Below are positions 12,138 through 25,393 of a stretch of DNA of 27,500 bases, piece after piece (within the stretch, counting starts at the first letter, position 1; the number at the start of each line of letters is the position of its first letter). A model generated the notes under the pieces. The model was not told where the DNA came from, did not search any database, and saw only the letters and a list, made by a program, of their open reading frames with translations. This DNA comes from Neocallimastix lanati (nom. inval.) (taxonomy: Eukaryota > Neocallimastigomycota > Neocallimastigomycetes > Neocallimastigales > Neocallimastigaceae), in NCBI GenBank assembly GCA_016946835.1, contig JACVTC010000001.1, positions 2,042,501-2,070,000 on the forward strand, in the 5' to 3' direction. A program made the position numbers and the translations under genes.

Positions 12138-12406
12138 TCGTAAATAAATATTCTTTTTATTCTTTTTATTATTTATTATTTATTAATAAATACATTTTTT
12201 ATTATTCATTATTATTGATTACTAATTATTGATTAATGTTTAAATTATTTTTTAAATATTATTATTATTTCAATGAAATATTAAGTAACTAAATAAATGC
12301 ATATATAAATAAATAATTAATTATTACTATTAATAATTCGTGTAAAAATCAAAGATATTCAAATTTCTTATTTATTATGACCTAAATTTTAAAAAAAATT
12401 TACCAC

Positions 12407-12483
12407 AATTTGATTTATATCAAATTAAAAAATTTTCTATTTTTGTAATAAATAAAAATGGTGATTTTTTTTATTCACCATTT
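12407..12483. other. Two adjacent short inverted repeats
   Basis: AATTTGA/TCAAATT (7-bp arms, 6-nt spacer, 12407-12426) is followed by AAATGGTGA/TCACCATTT (9-bp perfect arms, about 10-nt T-rich loop, 12456-12483). They could form hairpins. In such AT-rich DNA the first may be chance; the second includes GC pairs. Confidence 0.5.
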
Positions 12484-12944
12484 CTATAAAAAATATAATA
12501 CATTTATGTCTCACATAATATTAAATGTAATAAAAAATTAAAAAAGAAAAATATAAAATAAAAAAAAAAAAAAAATAGATATATATATCTAATAAAATAT
12601 AAATCTGCGGAAATATATTTAAATATATAAATAAAAAAAACAAGTAAAAAATAGAATGGTAGGAATAGAAGTTTTGATAAATAAAATAATCTCTTTTTTG
12701 TTTGTTTTTTAGGTTGTTTATAATTATTTATCAATTATTTGTATATTTAATACTTAGTTTTTTTGTTGGTTGGTTGGTTAGTTAAATTATTTAGGAAGGT
12801 TTTTTTTATTACAGAATTAGTTTTATTTATTTATTTAGTTTGTTATTTACGTAATTGTTCATTGTTAATGATTATTTATATTATTTAGATTGTTACTTTG
12901 TTATTTATTATTATTATTATAATTGTTATTATTGATAAAATTAT

Positions 12945-13234
<290 letters not shown>

Positions 13235-14980
13235 TAAATTTTAATTATTTAATATTATAATTAAATAATAATAGAATTAAAATTATGACCAAAATATTTA
13301 TACCTTCAATTTTATTTATTTTCTATTAAATCTAATTAATTATAAATCTAATTATTGAAACATAAAAACTTTATGTATATTTATATATATTTATTTTTCA
13401 TAAATTATAAAAGATAGTAAACATAAATACTAAAATAAATAATCAGGAAAAAAAAAAAATTTACGATTAAATGTATTATACGTAATATACTTTATCTATT
13501 ATGTATTAAATATGTTTTAAAATGTATTTTATTTTATAAATAAATCTATTAAAAAAATATTTATGTATAAATTACGTATTAAAATGTATTATATAACTTA
13601 TATAAATCATGAAATTTGGAATTAAAATTATTATTATTTTTGTTATTTTTTTTTTTTTTTCCATAAATAATGAAATATATTAATACCAACTTTCAAAGTT
13701 TATAATCGGCTTTTAAAATTAAAGTTAACATTTGATTTGTTTGTATATTATAATAATCCATATTTAATAATTAATATTTTTTTAGAAATAAAATATAAAA
13801 GAGTTTAAATAAGGACAAAAGGAAAAAATATATATAATTATACCTTAGTTTTTTATATAAAGGTAACTGAATTAAAATTATAATTTTTAATCATAATTAT
13901 TATAAAGTTAAATTAAAATATTAGAAAAATTAATTATTATTTCATATTAATAAACTTCATATTTATTAAAAGTACTTTTATGTAATATTATTTTATTACA
14001 TTATTAGTATTAATTAAAATTGATAAATTGTAATTATAATTAATTTTTTATTGTATTTTATAGATAAAAATTATATGAATTACTTTTATCCAATTATTTA
14101 TAGTTTGATGGATTGATCTTTTATAAATTATAATAATAATGTTATAAATCTTAAATATAATATAATAATAAAACAATTTGATATAATAATATAGAGATGA
14201 CATATAAAATAACTTTGTAAATAATATTTAATATAAAAATCTTGTACTATATATAAACTAATGTTATACTAATTATATTAATTTTTTTTAAAAAATATAC
14301 AATAGAAATTATATTATAAATATATATCTATCAAAAAAAATTTTATATACCTAATATAATTTAATATTTACATTAATTAAAATATGAATTTAATATTTTG
14401 AAGTTTATATATATATATTTTTTCTTATTCTTATATTTAATTTTATTTTATTTTTTTTTTTTTTCTGAAATAAAGTAAGAATAAAATAATAATAGATTCA
14501 TTTTGAAATAAATAAGAAAACTTCATATTTAATAGTTATATTGATATTATTTCAAATTTATTAATTTTATATATATATTAATATTTTCATTCTTTTTATT
14601 ATTCTAAATATCTATTAAAAAAAAAAAATAAAAAATAAAAAGATATATTATTACAATAAAATAATTAATTATTATGAATTTTAGATTAAAATTTATCTTA
14701 TAAGTACCTCTGATCTCTTAGCAAATATATATTATAATTAAATAATTTTAAAAATTTTCTGTAATGGAATTTAAAACAGAATTCTAATAAGTAGTAAAAT
14801 AAAAAAAAAAACATAACAAATATAGGTAAATATATTTTTTTAATTATATATAATCTCTTTTATAATTTTTAATCAAAAGTGAGTTATATTTTTTATAAAA
14901 ATAAGAAATAAAAATTAATATATTTATTATTTTATATATTTATTACTTTATATTTAAAATATAATATATAAAATTTAGAT

Positions 14981-14988
14981 ATGCAAAG
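14981..14988 (+). other. 8-nt first coding exon (ATGCAAAG)
   Basis: ATG CAA AG is followed directly by the strong donor GTAAAT. Joining to the CAG acceptor at 15113-15114 completes AGT and runs on in frame (MQSPNDILS). An in-frame stop lies a few codons upstream in the same exon frame. A TTTAG before the ATG also allows an additional upstream exon. Confidence 0.6.
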
Positions 14989-17900
14989 GTAAATATAATT
15001 ATTATTAAATAATTAAAATAGAATATTATAAATATATTTATTTTTTATTTATATATTTTATCTTATTGTACAAAATACAAATTAATTAAATTATAATTAT
15101 TATCATTATGACAGTCCAAATGATATATTGAGTAATCATTCCAAGAAACAAAGTAATTATTTAAATAAACTTTTTTTTTAATAAAATAATGAAATATTTT
15201 ATTTAAAATGACTAATTTTTATGTTCTTTTTAATATATAGAAAACGATATTGACATAAAAAAAGATGATAATAATTATAAACGTACAATAGAACAAGATA
15301 ATATTCCATCCTCTAATATTGATGAAAAAATATGGGGAGGAAGTTCAAGTGTTAGTGAAGTAAGTATGAGCGATTATTCTAATACTTCAGATATATCATC
15401 TGATGAAGATGATTTGAGAAAAAATAATGAAAAAAAAAAAATGGAAAATAAAAGTATAAATAGTAAAATAATAAAAAAAAAAAAGAAATATAAACGAACC
15501 TCGAGTCTTTCAGAAGATTCAAGCGATTCTGAGAGTGAAATATCAAGTAAGAAAAAAACATTACATAAAGAAAAAATTAAAAATCTTAAAAGTGATAGTT
15601 TAGATTTATCTAAAAAGAAAAAATATATTGGTAAGTTTTCATTTAAATATTTATTTAAAAAAAAAAAAAAAATAGGAAGATAAAAATAAAAAATATGACA
15701 ATAAAAATATCAAAGTTGAAATAAAAAAAAATAAATATAAAATAAAATAAATATAAAATAAATATAAATATAAATATAAATATAGATATAAATATTAAAA
15801 AAAAAAAAAAAAAAAAAAAAAGAATGAAAAAATAAAAATATATTCTAATTTGATAATTCTTAAACTTATTATGATACAATATATATAGTAAACAGTAATG
15901 CATATGAATTACACAAAAAAAAATTATCAAAAAGTAATTATACAGATGATTCAGATGATATGACCTTGAATGAATTTGAGGTTCCGAAACGTAGAGGACG
16001 TCCAAGGAAAAAAAAATCCGAAAAAGATAAAATTAAGAGTCAATACAATCAAACGTATTCATCTTACGCCTCTTCTGATGATGATATGTCATCTATTCAT
16101 TTTAATAATACCCATAGAAAACAAAATAGTAATATATCAGAAATTCATCAAATGGCTACTTTAAATAGAAGTCGTCAAAAGAAAAAACATGAAAAAGAGA
16201 AAATGTTAATATTAGGTAGTGATAAAAGACGTAAGCAAATACCACTATCACAAATTAATGTTCCCGATCGAAGTGGTCAAACACCAATATATAAATTTGC
16301 AAAAAAAGGGGATATTAAATCATGTAAAGCATTAATTGACGCAGGTGCTGATTTAAATATTAAAGATTATGCAGGATATACCCCATTGCATGAAGCATGT
16401 TTGGATGGTAAACTAGATATTGTAAAATTGATGATAAAATTTGGTGCAGATGTGAATGCTTCTGCTGATAATTTGGATACACCTTTACATGATGCATCGG
16501 AAAATAGTCATATAGAAGTAGTGGAATATTTATTAGCTAATGGTGCAATTATAAATGCAAAAAATGATAAAGGAAATACACCATTAGATGTTATTAGAAC
16601 AAAGGAAGTAAAAGAAGTTTTATTAAAATGGGACGATATGTTAAATAAAATTAAAACAGTTGATAATACCGGACAAACTGTACTCCATAAAGCTGCAGAA
16701 AGTGGAAACTTGAAAGAATTATGTGAATTTTTAAAATATGGTGCAAATGTTAATGCAACGGATTATGCTGGTTGGACACCATTACAGGAAGCTTGTGTTT
16801 CTGGTCAATATGAATGTGCTGAAGAATTATTACTTCATGGTGCAGATTTTAATACCCCAGGACCAGATGGTGATTATCCATTACATGAAGCAAGTACTAA
16901 TGGTCATGAAAAGGTAATTTTATTTTATTATTAAAATATTAAAAATAAATAAAAATAAGAATAAGAATATAAAAAATAAAAAAATAAAAATAAAACTTTA
17001 AAAAGTAAAAAAAAAAAAAAAAAAAAAGAAAAATAAAAATAAAAAGTAAAAATATTAAAAGATAAAAAAAATAAGAAAAATAAAAAAATAAAAGAAATAA
17101 ACAAAAGAAAAAATAAAAAATAAAGTATTAATTATAATTGACTAATGAATCAAATCAATTTAATTTTATATATATATATTAATATAAAATAAAAATATCA
17201 TGAATTTATTAAATAATTTATATTATTACATAGGTTATAAAATTATTATTATCATTTGGTGCAAATCCTGATCAAATTAATGAACAAACGAAAAAGACCC
17301 CGAAGGATTTAGCTAGAAATAATAAATGTTTAAATTTATTAAATGAAGATTTATCAAAATATAAACCTTTCAGAAAATCAAAATTCGCAATAGCTTATGT
17401 AGCACCTTTAGATACCTCAGGAAACATTGATTATAATAGTACTTTAAATCATGGTTCCGGTTTTGATATGAATATTTTGTACTCAGCTTCGAGTGAGACC
17501 TCTCATACAAATCAACGTGGTGTAGGAACTTGGACAAATATAAGTGGTGGAGTAAAGGTAACCGAATCAATGAATAGTGTCAGTATTGATGAAGGAAATG
17601 GTTTTTCAAGTTCACGAGATGAGCGTAAGTTCAGAGCCCTTTTACATCAAATTGATGAATATGACAAAAAAGAAAAGAAAAGAAAGCATGTTAATGAATA
17701 TCGGGAAGGTACGAAAATTAAAAAGAAATTAAAGTCTCTTGCGTCAGTATCAGATAGCAAGGATAAAATAATAAATGATAAAGAAACGAAAGTAGAAAAA
17801 AGTCATAAGACATCATCATCGAAGGAATCAAAATTAAATTCAGATAAAGAAGAAAAAATAAAATTAACTAAAAAGAAAAAAGAAAAATCATTAAATAAGT

Positions 17901-20900
17901 ATGAATTAAGTCATAACTTGAAAGAAATTGATAAATCCGAAATAAATGAATTAAAAATAAAAGATAAAGAAAAAATAAAACAGGATAAACACTTATTACA
18001 AAAATCTAAGCATAGATCAAGTAATGAAATGGATTCTTCAAATATATCTGAAACAAAAATAAAGAAAAATTCAAAAGAGAAAGTAAAAGATATAAGTAAT
18101 ATTGATGAAACAAAAAGTCATAAATCAACAGAAAAGAATACAGAATTAGAGGAAGAAGAAACAATTGATGTTGTTGAAACAGTTTCTCCAATATATGCAG
18201 AAGAACCAATAGTGGAAAATGATGACTTTTTGCCCTCTAGTGATTTAGGTTTAATGTATACTCGTCAAAGATCAACTAGAAAAAATATTAATTATGATTT
18301 AACTAGTGAAACTTCAACTCCTCAATTAAGTCCAACAGCACAGCATAGTATAGGTGATTATGATATGAGTTGGGCAGAAGATATGAGTTTCTTAAAATCA
18401 ATTAAAGAAGACAAAACAGATGGTGATTGGATAGATGTATCATCAAAAAAAAGCAGTGGAAAAAGAAAAAGACGTATAAAGGACTTAAGAGTGAACGATT
18501 CAGATGAGAAATCAAAATCTAATGGTAAATATGTATATTTATATATATATATAAATTAAATTAATTCTTTAATATTTTTTTTTTATTTTATTATATATAT
18601 ATATTGATGAATTTAAATATAATTTAAAATATATTAATATATTATTTAATGTATAATATAAATTATTTATATATTTTTAACTAATATATATATATATATA
18701 TATATAATTTTTATTTTATTTTTTTTTATTTTATTTTATTTCATTTTATTTTTTTTTTTTTTTTTTATTTTATTTTATTTTATTATATTTATATTTATAT
18801 TTATATTTATATTTATATTTATATTTATATTTATATTTATATTTATATTTATATTTATATTTATATTTATATTTACACTTATATTTATATTTATTTATTT
18901 TTTAATAAAATATTGTATATTAAAATTTTATATAATTTATAATAAAATGTAATTTTTTTTTTAATAACTTTATTAATATAATTTAAACTTTAAGAAAATT
19001 CAAATAGTAAAAAAATTAAGAAAGTAAAATCTTCAAAATCTGATGAATCGTCAGTGAAAAGAAGAAGATTAGTTTCAGGAAGTGTACATTCAGTAAGTGA
19101 AACAGCATCATCTCATAGTTATTCGATAAATGAAAAAGAGCAAGAATACGAAAATTCATCTGTAACAAAAATTCATAAGTCAAAAAGAGATAAGGAAAAA
19201 TTAAAAGAGAAAATAAAAGAAAAAAATATAGAAAAAGATAAAGATAAGGAAATTAGTGAGGAAAGAGAAAAGGAAAAAGATAGAGATAAAGAAAGAGAAA
19301 AAGAAAGGGAAAGAAAAAAAGAAAAAGAAAGAGAGAGAGAAAAAGAAAAAGAAAAAGAAAAAGAGAAAGAGAAAGAGAAAAAAGAAAAAGAAAAAGAAAA
19401 AGAGAAAGAAAAAGAGAAAGAAAAAGAGAAAGAAAAAGAGAAAGAAAAAGAGAAAAAAGAGAAAGAAAAAGAAAAAGATTCATCAAGTTCAAAATCAACG
19501 GTTGTTAAAAAGAAATCTAAAAAATGGAACTTTTTAGGTATTAGTGGATATCAAAGAGTTAATAATAATAATAATAATAATGAAAGTATTAATGATTCTG
19601 ATAAAGCAAATATAAATGTTAAGAAAGAAAATGAAAATGATAATGAGTCAAAAATAATAAATGAAAGTCAAGTAAAAATTAAAACTGAAGAAATTTCTAC
19701 CAGTATTAAGACTGAAGTGACAAATAATGATGATTTGAAATCAGTTAAAATTGAAAAAGATGATAACGAAAAGCTTAAAAAAGTTAAAACAGAAGATCTA
19801 TCAGTTAAAATTAAATCAGAATCACCTGATATTAATTCAAATAATAATGATAATAATGAAGCCGAATTCAAAGCAACAATTATACCCGTAAATGATGAAA
19901 TTACAAAATCAAAATATAAAACTTATTCATTTGAAAATAATATAGATCAAAACAATTCTGAATCAAATAGATATGAAAAAGAGCAAAATTCAAAGTTAAA
20001 TGTCAAAATTAAGCAAGAAAATGAAGAAAAAAAATTACAAGAAATTGATAATAATGATAATAAACCTATGAAAACTAATAATATGACATACGAAAAGCAA
20101 AAAGATGATTCATTATCATACTCAGCTTTAAATCAAAAGAAATTGAATTATGATGAAATGTTAAGAACACCATCACCTAAAACTGAACAAAATTCGAATT
20201 TCTCATCCTATACTAATTCACCATCAACTTTTTCAACTCCTTCAATTTTACCACTTTTAGATATAGAAAATATGTCATCGAAATTTAGAGCGGAAGATCT
20301 AAGAGAAAGAAAATTAATTAAATCCATTATAAATAATTATAGAAAATGTCATTGTTTACCGCTTTATTCCTTTAAGTTACCAGCAAGAGAAAACATTTCT
20401 AATATTCTATTAGCTTCCCAAGGACAGAAAGTTCCAAAAATAAAAAAAGAGGAGGAAAAATCTAATTCATCAAATGAACGGTATGTAACAGATATTCAGA
20501 TTGGTTTATTTTTAGGTTATAAATCTGGTAGAGAATTACTAGATAAATTCCCAACTCTTAAAAAACGAGTGGCTACCTTAGCTGAAAAAGAAAGATTAGA
20601 AAATAGTCCAATTTCTGAGTTAATTGTAGATTGTTTATTAACAATACCTGATACAAAAAAATGGAATAAATTTGATAGACAATTAAAACTTACCGATTTA
20701 GATATTCAATTTTTAAGGCTAGATGAGGTTATGAGTATAGTTATTAAGCCTCATCATTTTGATCAATTACTTAATGATGAAGTAAATGAAATAACTCGTA
20801 AAGTATCTAAAAGTGCTGGTGAACGTTTTAAATCTCTTCAACAAGCAGTTTACTTGGAATCATCAAATCAAATTAATAATAAATTCTTCTCAAATTCAAA

Positions 20901-21591
20901 TTCAAATTCAAATCCATATCTTCAAAATATTAATAATAAAATGATGCTTTTAACTATCGATAATGATCTTTTAAGTTTTCCTCGTGATATACAATATATG
21001 AATAGAACTTCCCATTATAATTATTCTACATCTATTCATCATTCATTTAATACTAATAGTAATAATAGTAGTCTCAGTAATAGTGAAACCAATACACCAA
21101 ATAGTTTTAAACAAAATAAAAATGATACCCCATACCGCAATGGTTTTAAGAAAAGTTTTATAAAATATCATCAACAACTTGCTCTCCTAAGTTCCAATTC
21201 TAATCCTAATACACCTGATCGTGATGTAAGACATCATCAAAGTACCTATCAAAAATCTTCAGAAAGAATAATAAATCATTTACCAATTCATATGCATTCA
21301 TCTATTCCTGATCATTCTTCTTCTACATCAGTTACAGCTAATAATTCACCTTTACAATCTCCTTCCAATAATTCTTCTTATTCTCGAGATTCTGACTTTT
21401 TGATGAACCTTTCTCCTACACCAATAATGACTAGTGATAAAGAAATACTACCTAAATCATCAACCTCCTCAAATATCAATCCTTCTACCAAAGAAACTTC
21501 AGTTAAAACTTATATTCATAAAATTGAAAAAATCAATAGAGCACTCCCTTTAAAAGCTAAATTTAAATTAGCCACAAAAGAAAATTTATAA
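14981..21591 (+). CDS. Hos4-like ankyrin-repeat nuclear protein, putative Set3-type deacetylase complex subunit
   Basis: Six exons: 14981-14988, 15115-15152, 15241-15630, 15889-16913, 17234-18524 and 18995-21591 (5,349 nt, 1,782 residues). All five introns are GT-AG and the phases close. Residues 1-170 are acidic/Lys/Ser-rich. KRRGRPRKKK (179-188) is an AT-hook-like motif. Ankyrin repeats fill 272-526 as two four-repeat modules (272-400 and 404-526), each with DYAG[YW]TPL and PLH-[DE]-AS signatures typical of Hos4 and ANKRD11-type proteins. A Lys-rich disordered stretch follows. An almost pure Lys/Glu region (about 985-1085) should form a single alpha helix. Eight ψKxE sites lie at 1126-1403. 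A conserved-looking domain (about 1341-1537: CLPLYSFKLPA, YVTDIQIGLFLGY, FPTLKKRVATLAEKERL) precedes a Ser/Asn-rich tail. Yeast Hos4 belongs to the Set3/Hos2 histone deacetylase complex; that role is inferred here. The start ATG is the weakest point, since further 5' exons are possible. Confidence 0.85.
18786..18894 (+). repeat. ATTTAT hexanucleotide repeat in the fifth intron of the ankyrin gene
   Basis: About 18 tandem units, one with a TTTACACTT interruption, lie inside the 470-nt intron 18525-18994. A TA run (18684-18705) and T-runs precede it. Confidence 0.9.
19200..19480 (+). repeat. Purine-only Lys/Glu-coding tract
   Basis: Almost purely GAA/GAG/AAA/AGA codons on the plus strand encode EKEKEK-type sequence. 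The complementary and shifted frames stay open as a by-product. The long purine strand is a candidate for triplex or slippage-prone DNA. Confidence 0.9.
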
Positions 21592-21713
21592 CAATAATAA
21601 TAAAAAAATAATAATAATAAAATAATAATAATAAAATAATAATAATAATAATAAATAATAAATATTATTATTATTATTTATTTATATATATATCAATTCA
21701 TATCAAAAAAAAA

Positions 21714-21746
<33 letters not shown>

Positions 21747-21971
21747 ATTTTTAAATTTTAATGTTATCATTTTCAAAACTTTTTAATAGATTATATTTAT
21801 CAATTAATTTATTATTATAGATTTATTTAATAATAAATTCAAAATTAAAAATACAAATTCATAAAAAAAAAAAAAGGCAAGACAAAAAAAAAAAAAAATC
21901 AAAAATCAAAAATCAATATATATTATTACTTAATTTATACATATTTAATATTTTCAATAGCAATTATTTAA

Positions 21972-22003
<32 letters not shown>

Positions 22004-22244
22004 AAAAATGAAAAAAAAATTATATATATTTATATATATAATATATATTTTTATTTTTTTATTTTTTTTTTAATAATATTTTCTTTATTATTATCTTTTT
22101 TCTTTTTTCTTTTATTTACTTTTATTATTTTCCTTATTTTTAATTTTTTTATAATATATATATATAAACATTTATTATTATGATTATATTATTGATAATA
22201 TTTTTTATTTTTAAATTTTCTTTTCAAATATATATATTTATTAC

Positions 22245-22276
<32 letters not shown>

Positions 22277-22562
22277 AAAAAAAAAATAATAATAATAAAT
22301 AGTAATAATAATTCATCTTCTTTTAATATATTTAATATATTTTTTGTTATTAATTATCAAATTTTCAAAGAAAAAATATATATTTATATTATTTTTTTTT
22401 CTTACTTTCTTTTATATCATTATCTTTTTATTTTTATTTATTATTTATTATTTACTATTATAATACTTTGGGAAAATATTTTTAATTATAATAGTAATAA
22501 TAAAAAAAAAATTATATATACCAATTTTTTTTTTTTTTTATTTATTTATTTATTTATTTCTT

Positions 22563-22594
<32 letters not shown>

Positions 22595-22599
22595 CAAAT

Positions 22600-22639
<40 letters not shown>

Positions 22640-23030
22640 AAACATATAAAAATAAAATAAATTAAATTAAAAACATTTACAAATTATAAATAATAATAAA
22701 AAAAAAAAATCATTTTTATTTTAAGATTATTATTACTTTATCATTTATTAATTGATTTATTACTTTATCATTTATTAATGGATTTATTACTTTTTTTTAT
22801 TATTATTATTATTATTATTAATTATTATTTGATATTATTACAAAATAAATATTAAAATAAAATATAAAGTTTTTTTTTTTTTTTAATTTATTTATTTATT
22901 TATTTATTATAATGATAAGTTTTATATTATTGAAAAGTTATTATATTCATAGTATAAAGTGAATGTTTTTTATTTTTTGTTGTTCTTGTATTTTGTTTTT
23001 TATTTTTTGTTGGTGAGTTGGTTGGTATTT
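21592..23030. other. Spacer between convergent genes (3' flanks), no gene seen
   Basis: An AAT-rich stretch follows directly after the ankyrin gene stop. Long T and A runs (for example 22567-22594, 22604-22637) and TA tracts follow. It must hold the polyadenylation sites of both genes, but individual signals cannot be chosen. Confidence 0.6.
22730..22793. repeat. 27-bp direct repeat
   Basis: TTATTACTTTATCATTTATT begins at 22730 and again at 22757, with a third partial copy at 22784, in strict 27-nt register. Confidence 0.85.
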
Positions 23031-23061
23031 TTAATCCAACTTTTTTAAGGCTTTCATTGAT

Positions 23062-23120
<59 letters not shown>

Positions 23121-24325
23121 TTATAATAAATAATTAATAAAAAAAAATAAATAAATTAAAATAAATCAAAATAAATCAAGATTAGAAATAAGATCATAAA
23201 AAAATTTTTTATTTTATTTTATTTTTAATATTTAAATAATTTAAATAATTATATATCAAAAATAAAAAAATTCTTTTTTTTTTACCATAAACGACAAAAG
23301 TTACAGCATTCTTTTTTATTTATTTTAATCATTGAGTTTTTTTTTTTTTTTTTTGATGGTTTTTTTTTTTTTTTTTTTTTTTAATTATTAATATATATTA
23401 TATAAATATTATATATATATAATTTAATATTTCATTAATCCATTTATTTTTATAAATAATTATTATTATTATTATTATTATAAAAGTTTTAAATTTAAAA
23501 AATATAATAATAATAATAAATATAATATATATATATATATTATATAAAATATATATTTTATATTAATATTATAGAATATTATTCATTATATTATCTAATT
23601 ATCTAATTTATTATAACTTACAGCTGGGAAAGCTCGAATAACCGTTGGACAGAAACCTCTAAAGAATCCTTTCATACCATATAATCTATATATTTCTTTA
23701 GTAGCTTCTCTAGCTGTCATACTTTTTTTTTTTTTTTTTTTTAATGCAAATAATAATAAATAATAAACAATAATAATAGCAATAAATGATAATTTTTAGG
23801 GTAAATTAATAATAATAATAATAGAAATAATAGAAATAATATATTATAAATAACTGATAATAATATATTCTTACCCTGTAGTTTGAGCTCTTTTAAATTT
23901 TTTTTAAAAAAAAAATAATAATAATAATAATAATAATAAATTAATGATTAATTAATAAAATTATAAATTTTTAAAATATAGAGATATTATATCAAATATA
24001 AAAAAAAATAGTTAATAAGTTAATATTATCGTTATCAATTTTATTATTATCATTATAACTATTATTATGATTATGATTAAAATTTTAAAAATTTTAAAAC
24101 AAAAAAAAAAATAAAAAATAAAAAATAAAAATAAAAATAAATTTTTTAAAAGATAAGAATTAAAAACGTTATCGAAATTTAATGATAATAATAATAATAA
24201 TAATAAATGTAGATAAATTTTTTTAATATTATTAAATCATTTAATATTTTGATAACAATTTTTTAAATGAATTTCTTCTTTTTTTTTAAAAAAAAAATAT
24301 ATATATATATATATATATGTATAAT

Positions 24326-24374
<49 letters not shown>

Positions 24375-25350
24375 ACTTCTTTATTATTAATTTTTGTAAT
24401 AAAAAAAAAAAAATTACTTCTTTATTATTAATTTTTGTAATAAAAAAAAAAAATTAATTAATTAAATAAAAATATATACCTTGATTTAATAACATCTTGT
24501 GGAATACATGGTAACCAACAAGCGATACCAGCAAGACCACCAGCCATAAATAATTCAAATTTATTATAGTCTTTAAAATTATCTTTTCTTAGTGACTTAA
24601 AACCTTTTTTAACTAATTCATAAGTACCAAAATAAGCTGCAAAACTTGGGGCATCACGAAGAAGGGTAATTACATAACCATGATATAAATTTCTAATACC
24701 ACCCGTCTTTAAAGTTTTAACAGTACAATCAACAAGACCTTTATACTTTATAAAAAAAAAAATAAAAAAAAAAAATAAAATAAAAAAAAAAAGGAAGGAG
24801 AAAAAATAATAATAGAAAAGTGTAATTATGTTTATATTTTATATAATTTATATTAGATATTTATTTATTTTATTTTTTTTTTTTTTTTTTTTTTTTTATT
24901 ATTTCAAAAAAAAAAATATATATATATATAATTAAGAATGAATTGATAAGTATTATAGATATATAATTTATATAAATAATATCAAAAAAATAAAAATAAT
25001 AAAAATAATAAATAAATAATATAAAATAAAATAAAAATAAAAATAAAAATAAAAGCTTTTTTTAGAAAATGAAATTTACTTTAACTGGTGAATTTGATAA
25101 ATGATTTGTTTGAAGTTTAATTTTCATATGTTCCATTGGAGCACTAACAAAAGGCATAACACTACCACTTAAAAAACCAGAAGCTATATGTTGTTCTATA
25201 ATTTTATATATAATAATGGAAAATATTGTATTTATTAAAAATATTATTTTTTTTTTATTTTTAATATTATTTAAGTTTTTATCATTTCTTTTTAATATAA
25301 TATTTCTTTATAGTAAGTATTACAAAAAATAATTAAACATTTAATTTAAT

Positions 25351-25393
<43 letters not shown>

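Noticed and set aside
11859-12143. Open frame encoding a hydrophobic Tyr/Leu repeat protein
   Set aside because: It is the 7-bp and 21-bp tandem repeat read through; both unit lengths are multiples of seven and happen to lack stops.
15655-16005. Minus-strand open frame rich in Phe/Ile opposite the ankyrin gene
   Set aside because: It is antisense to an intron and exon of a well-supported gene and consists of complementary A-run translation.
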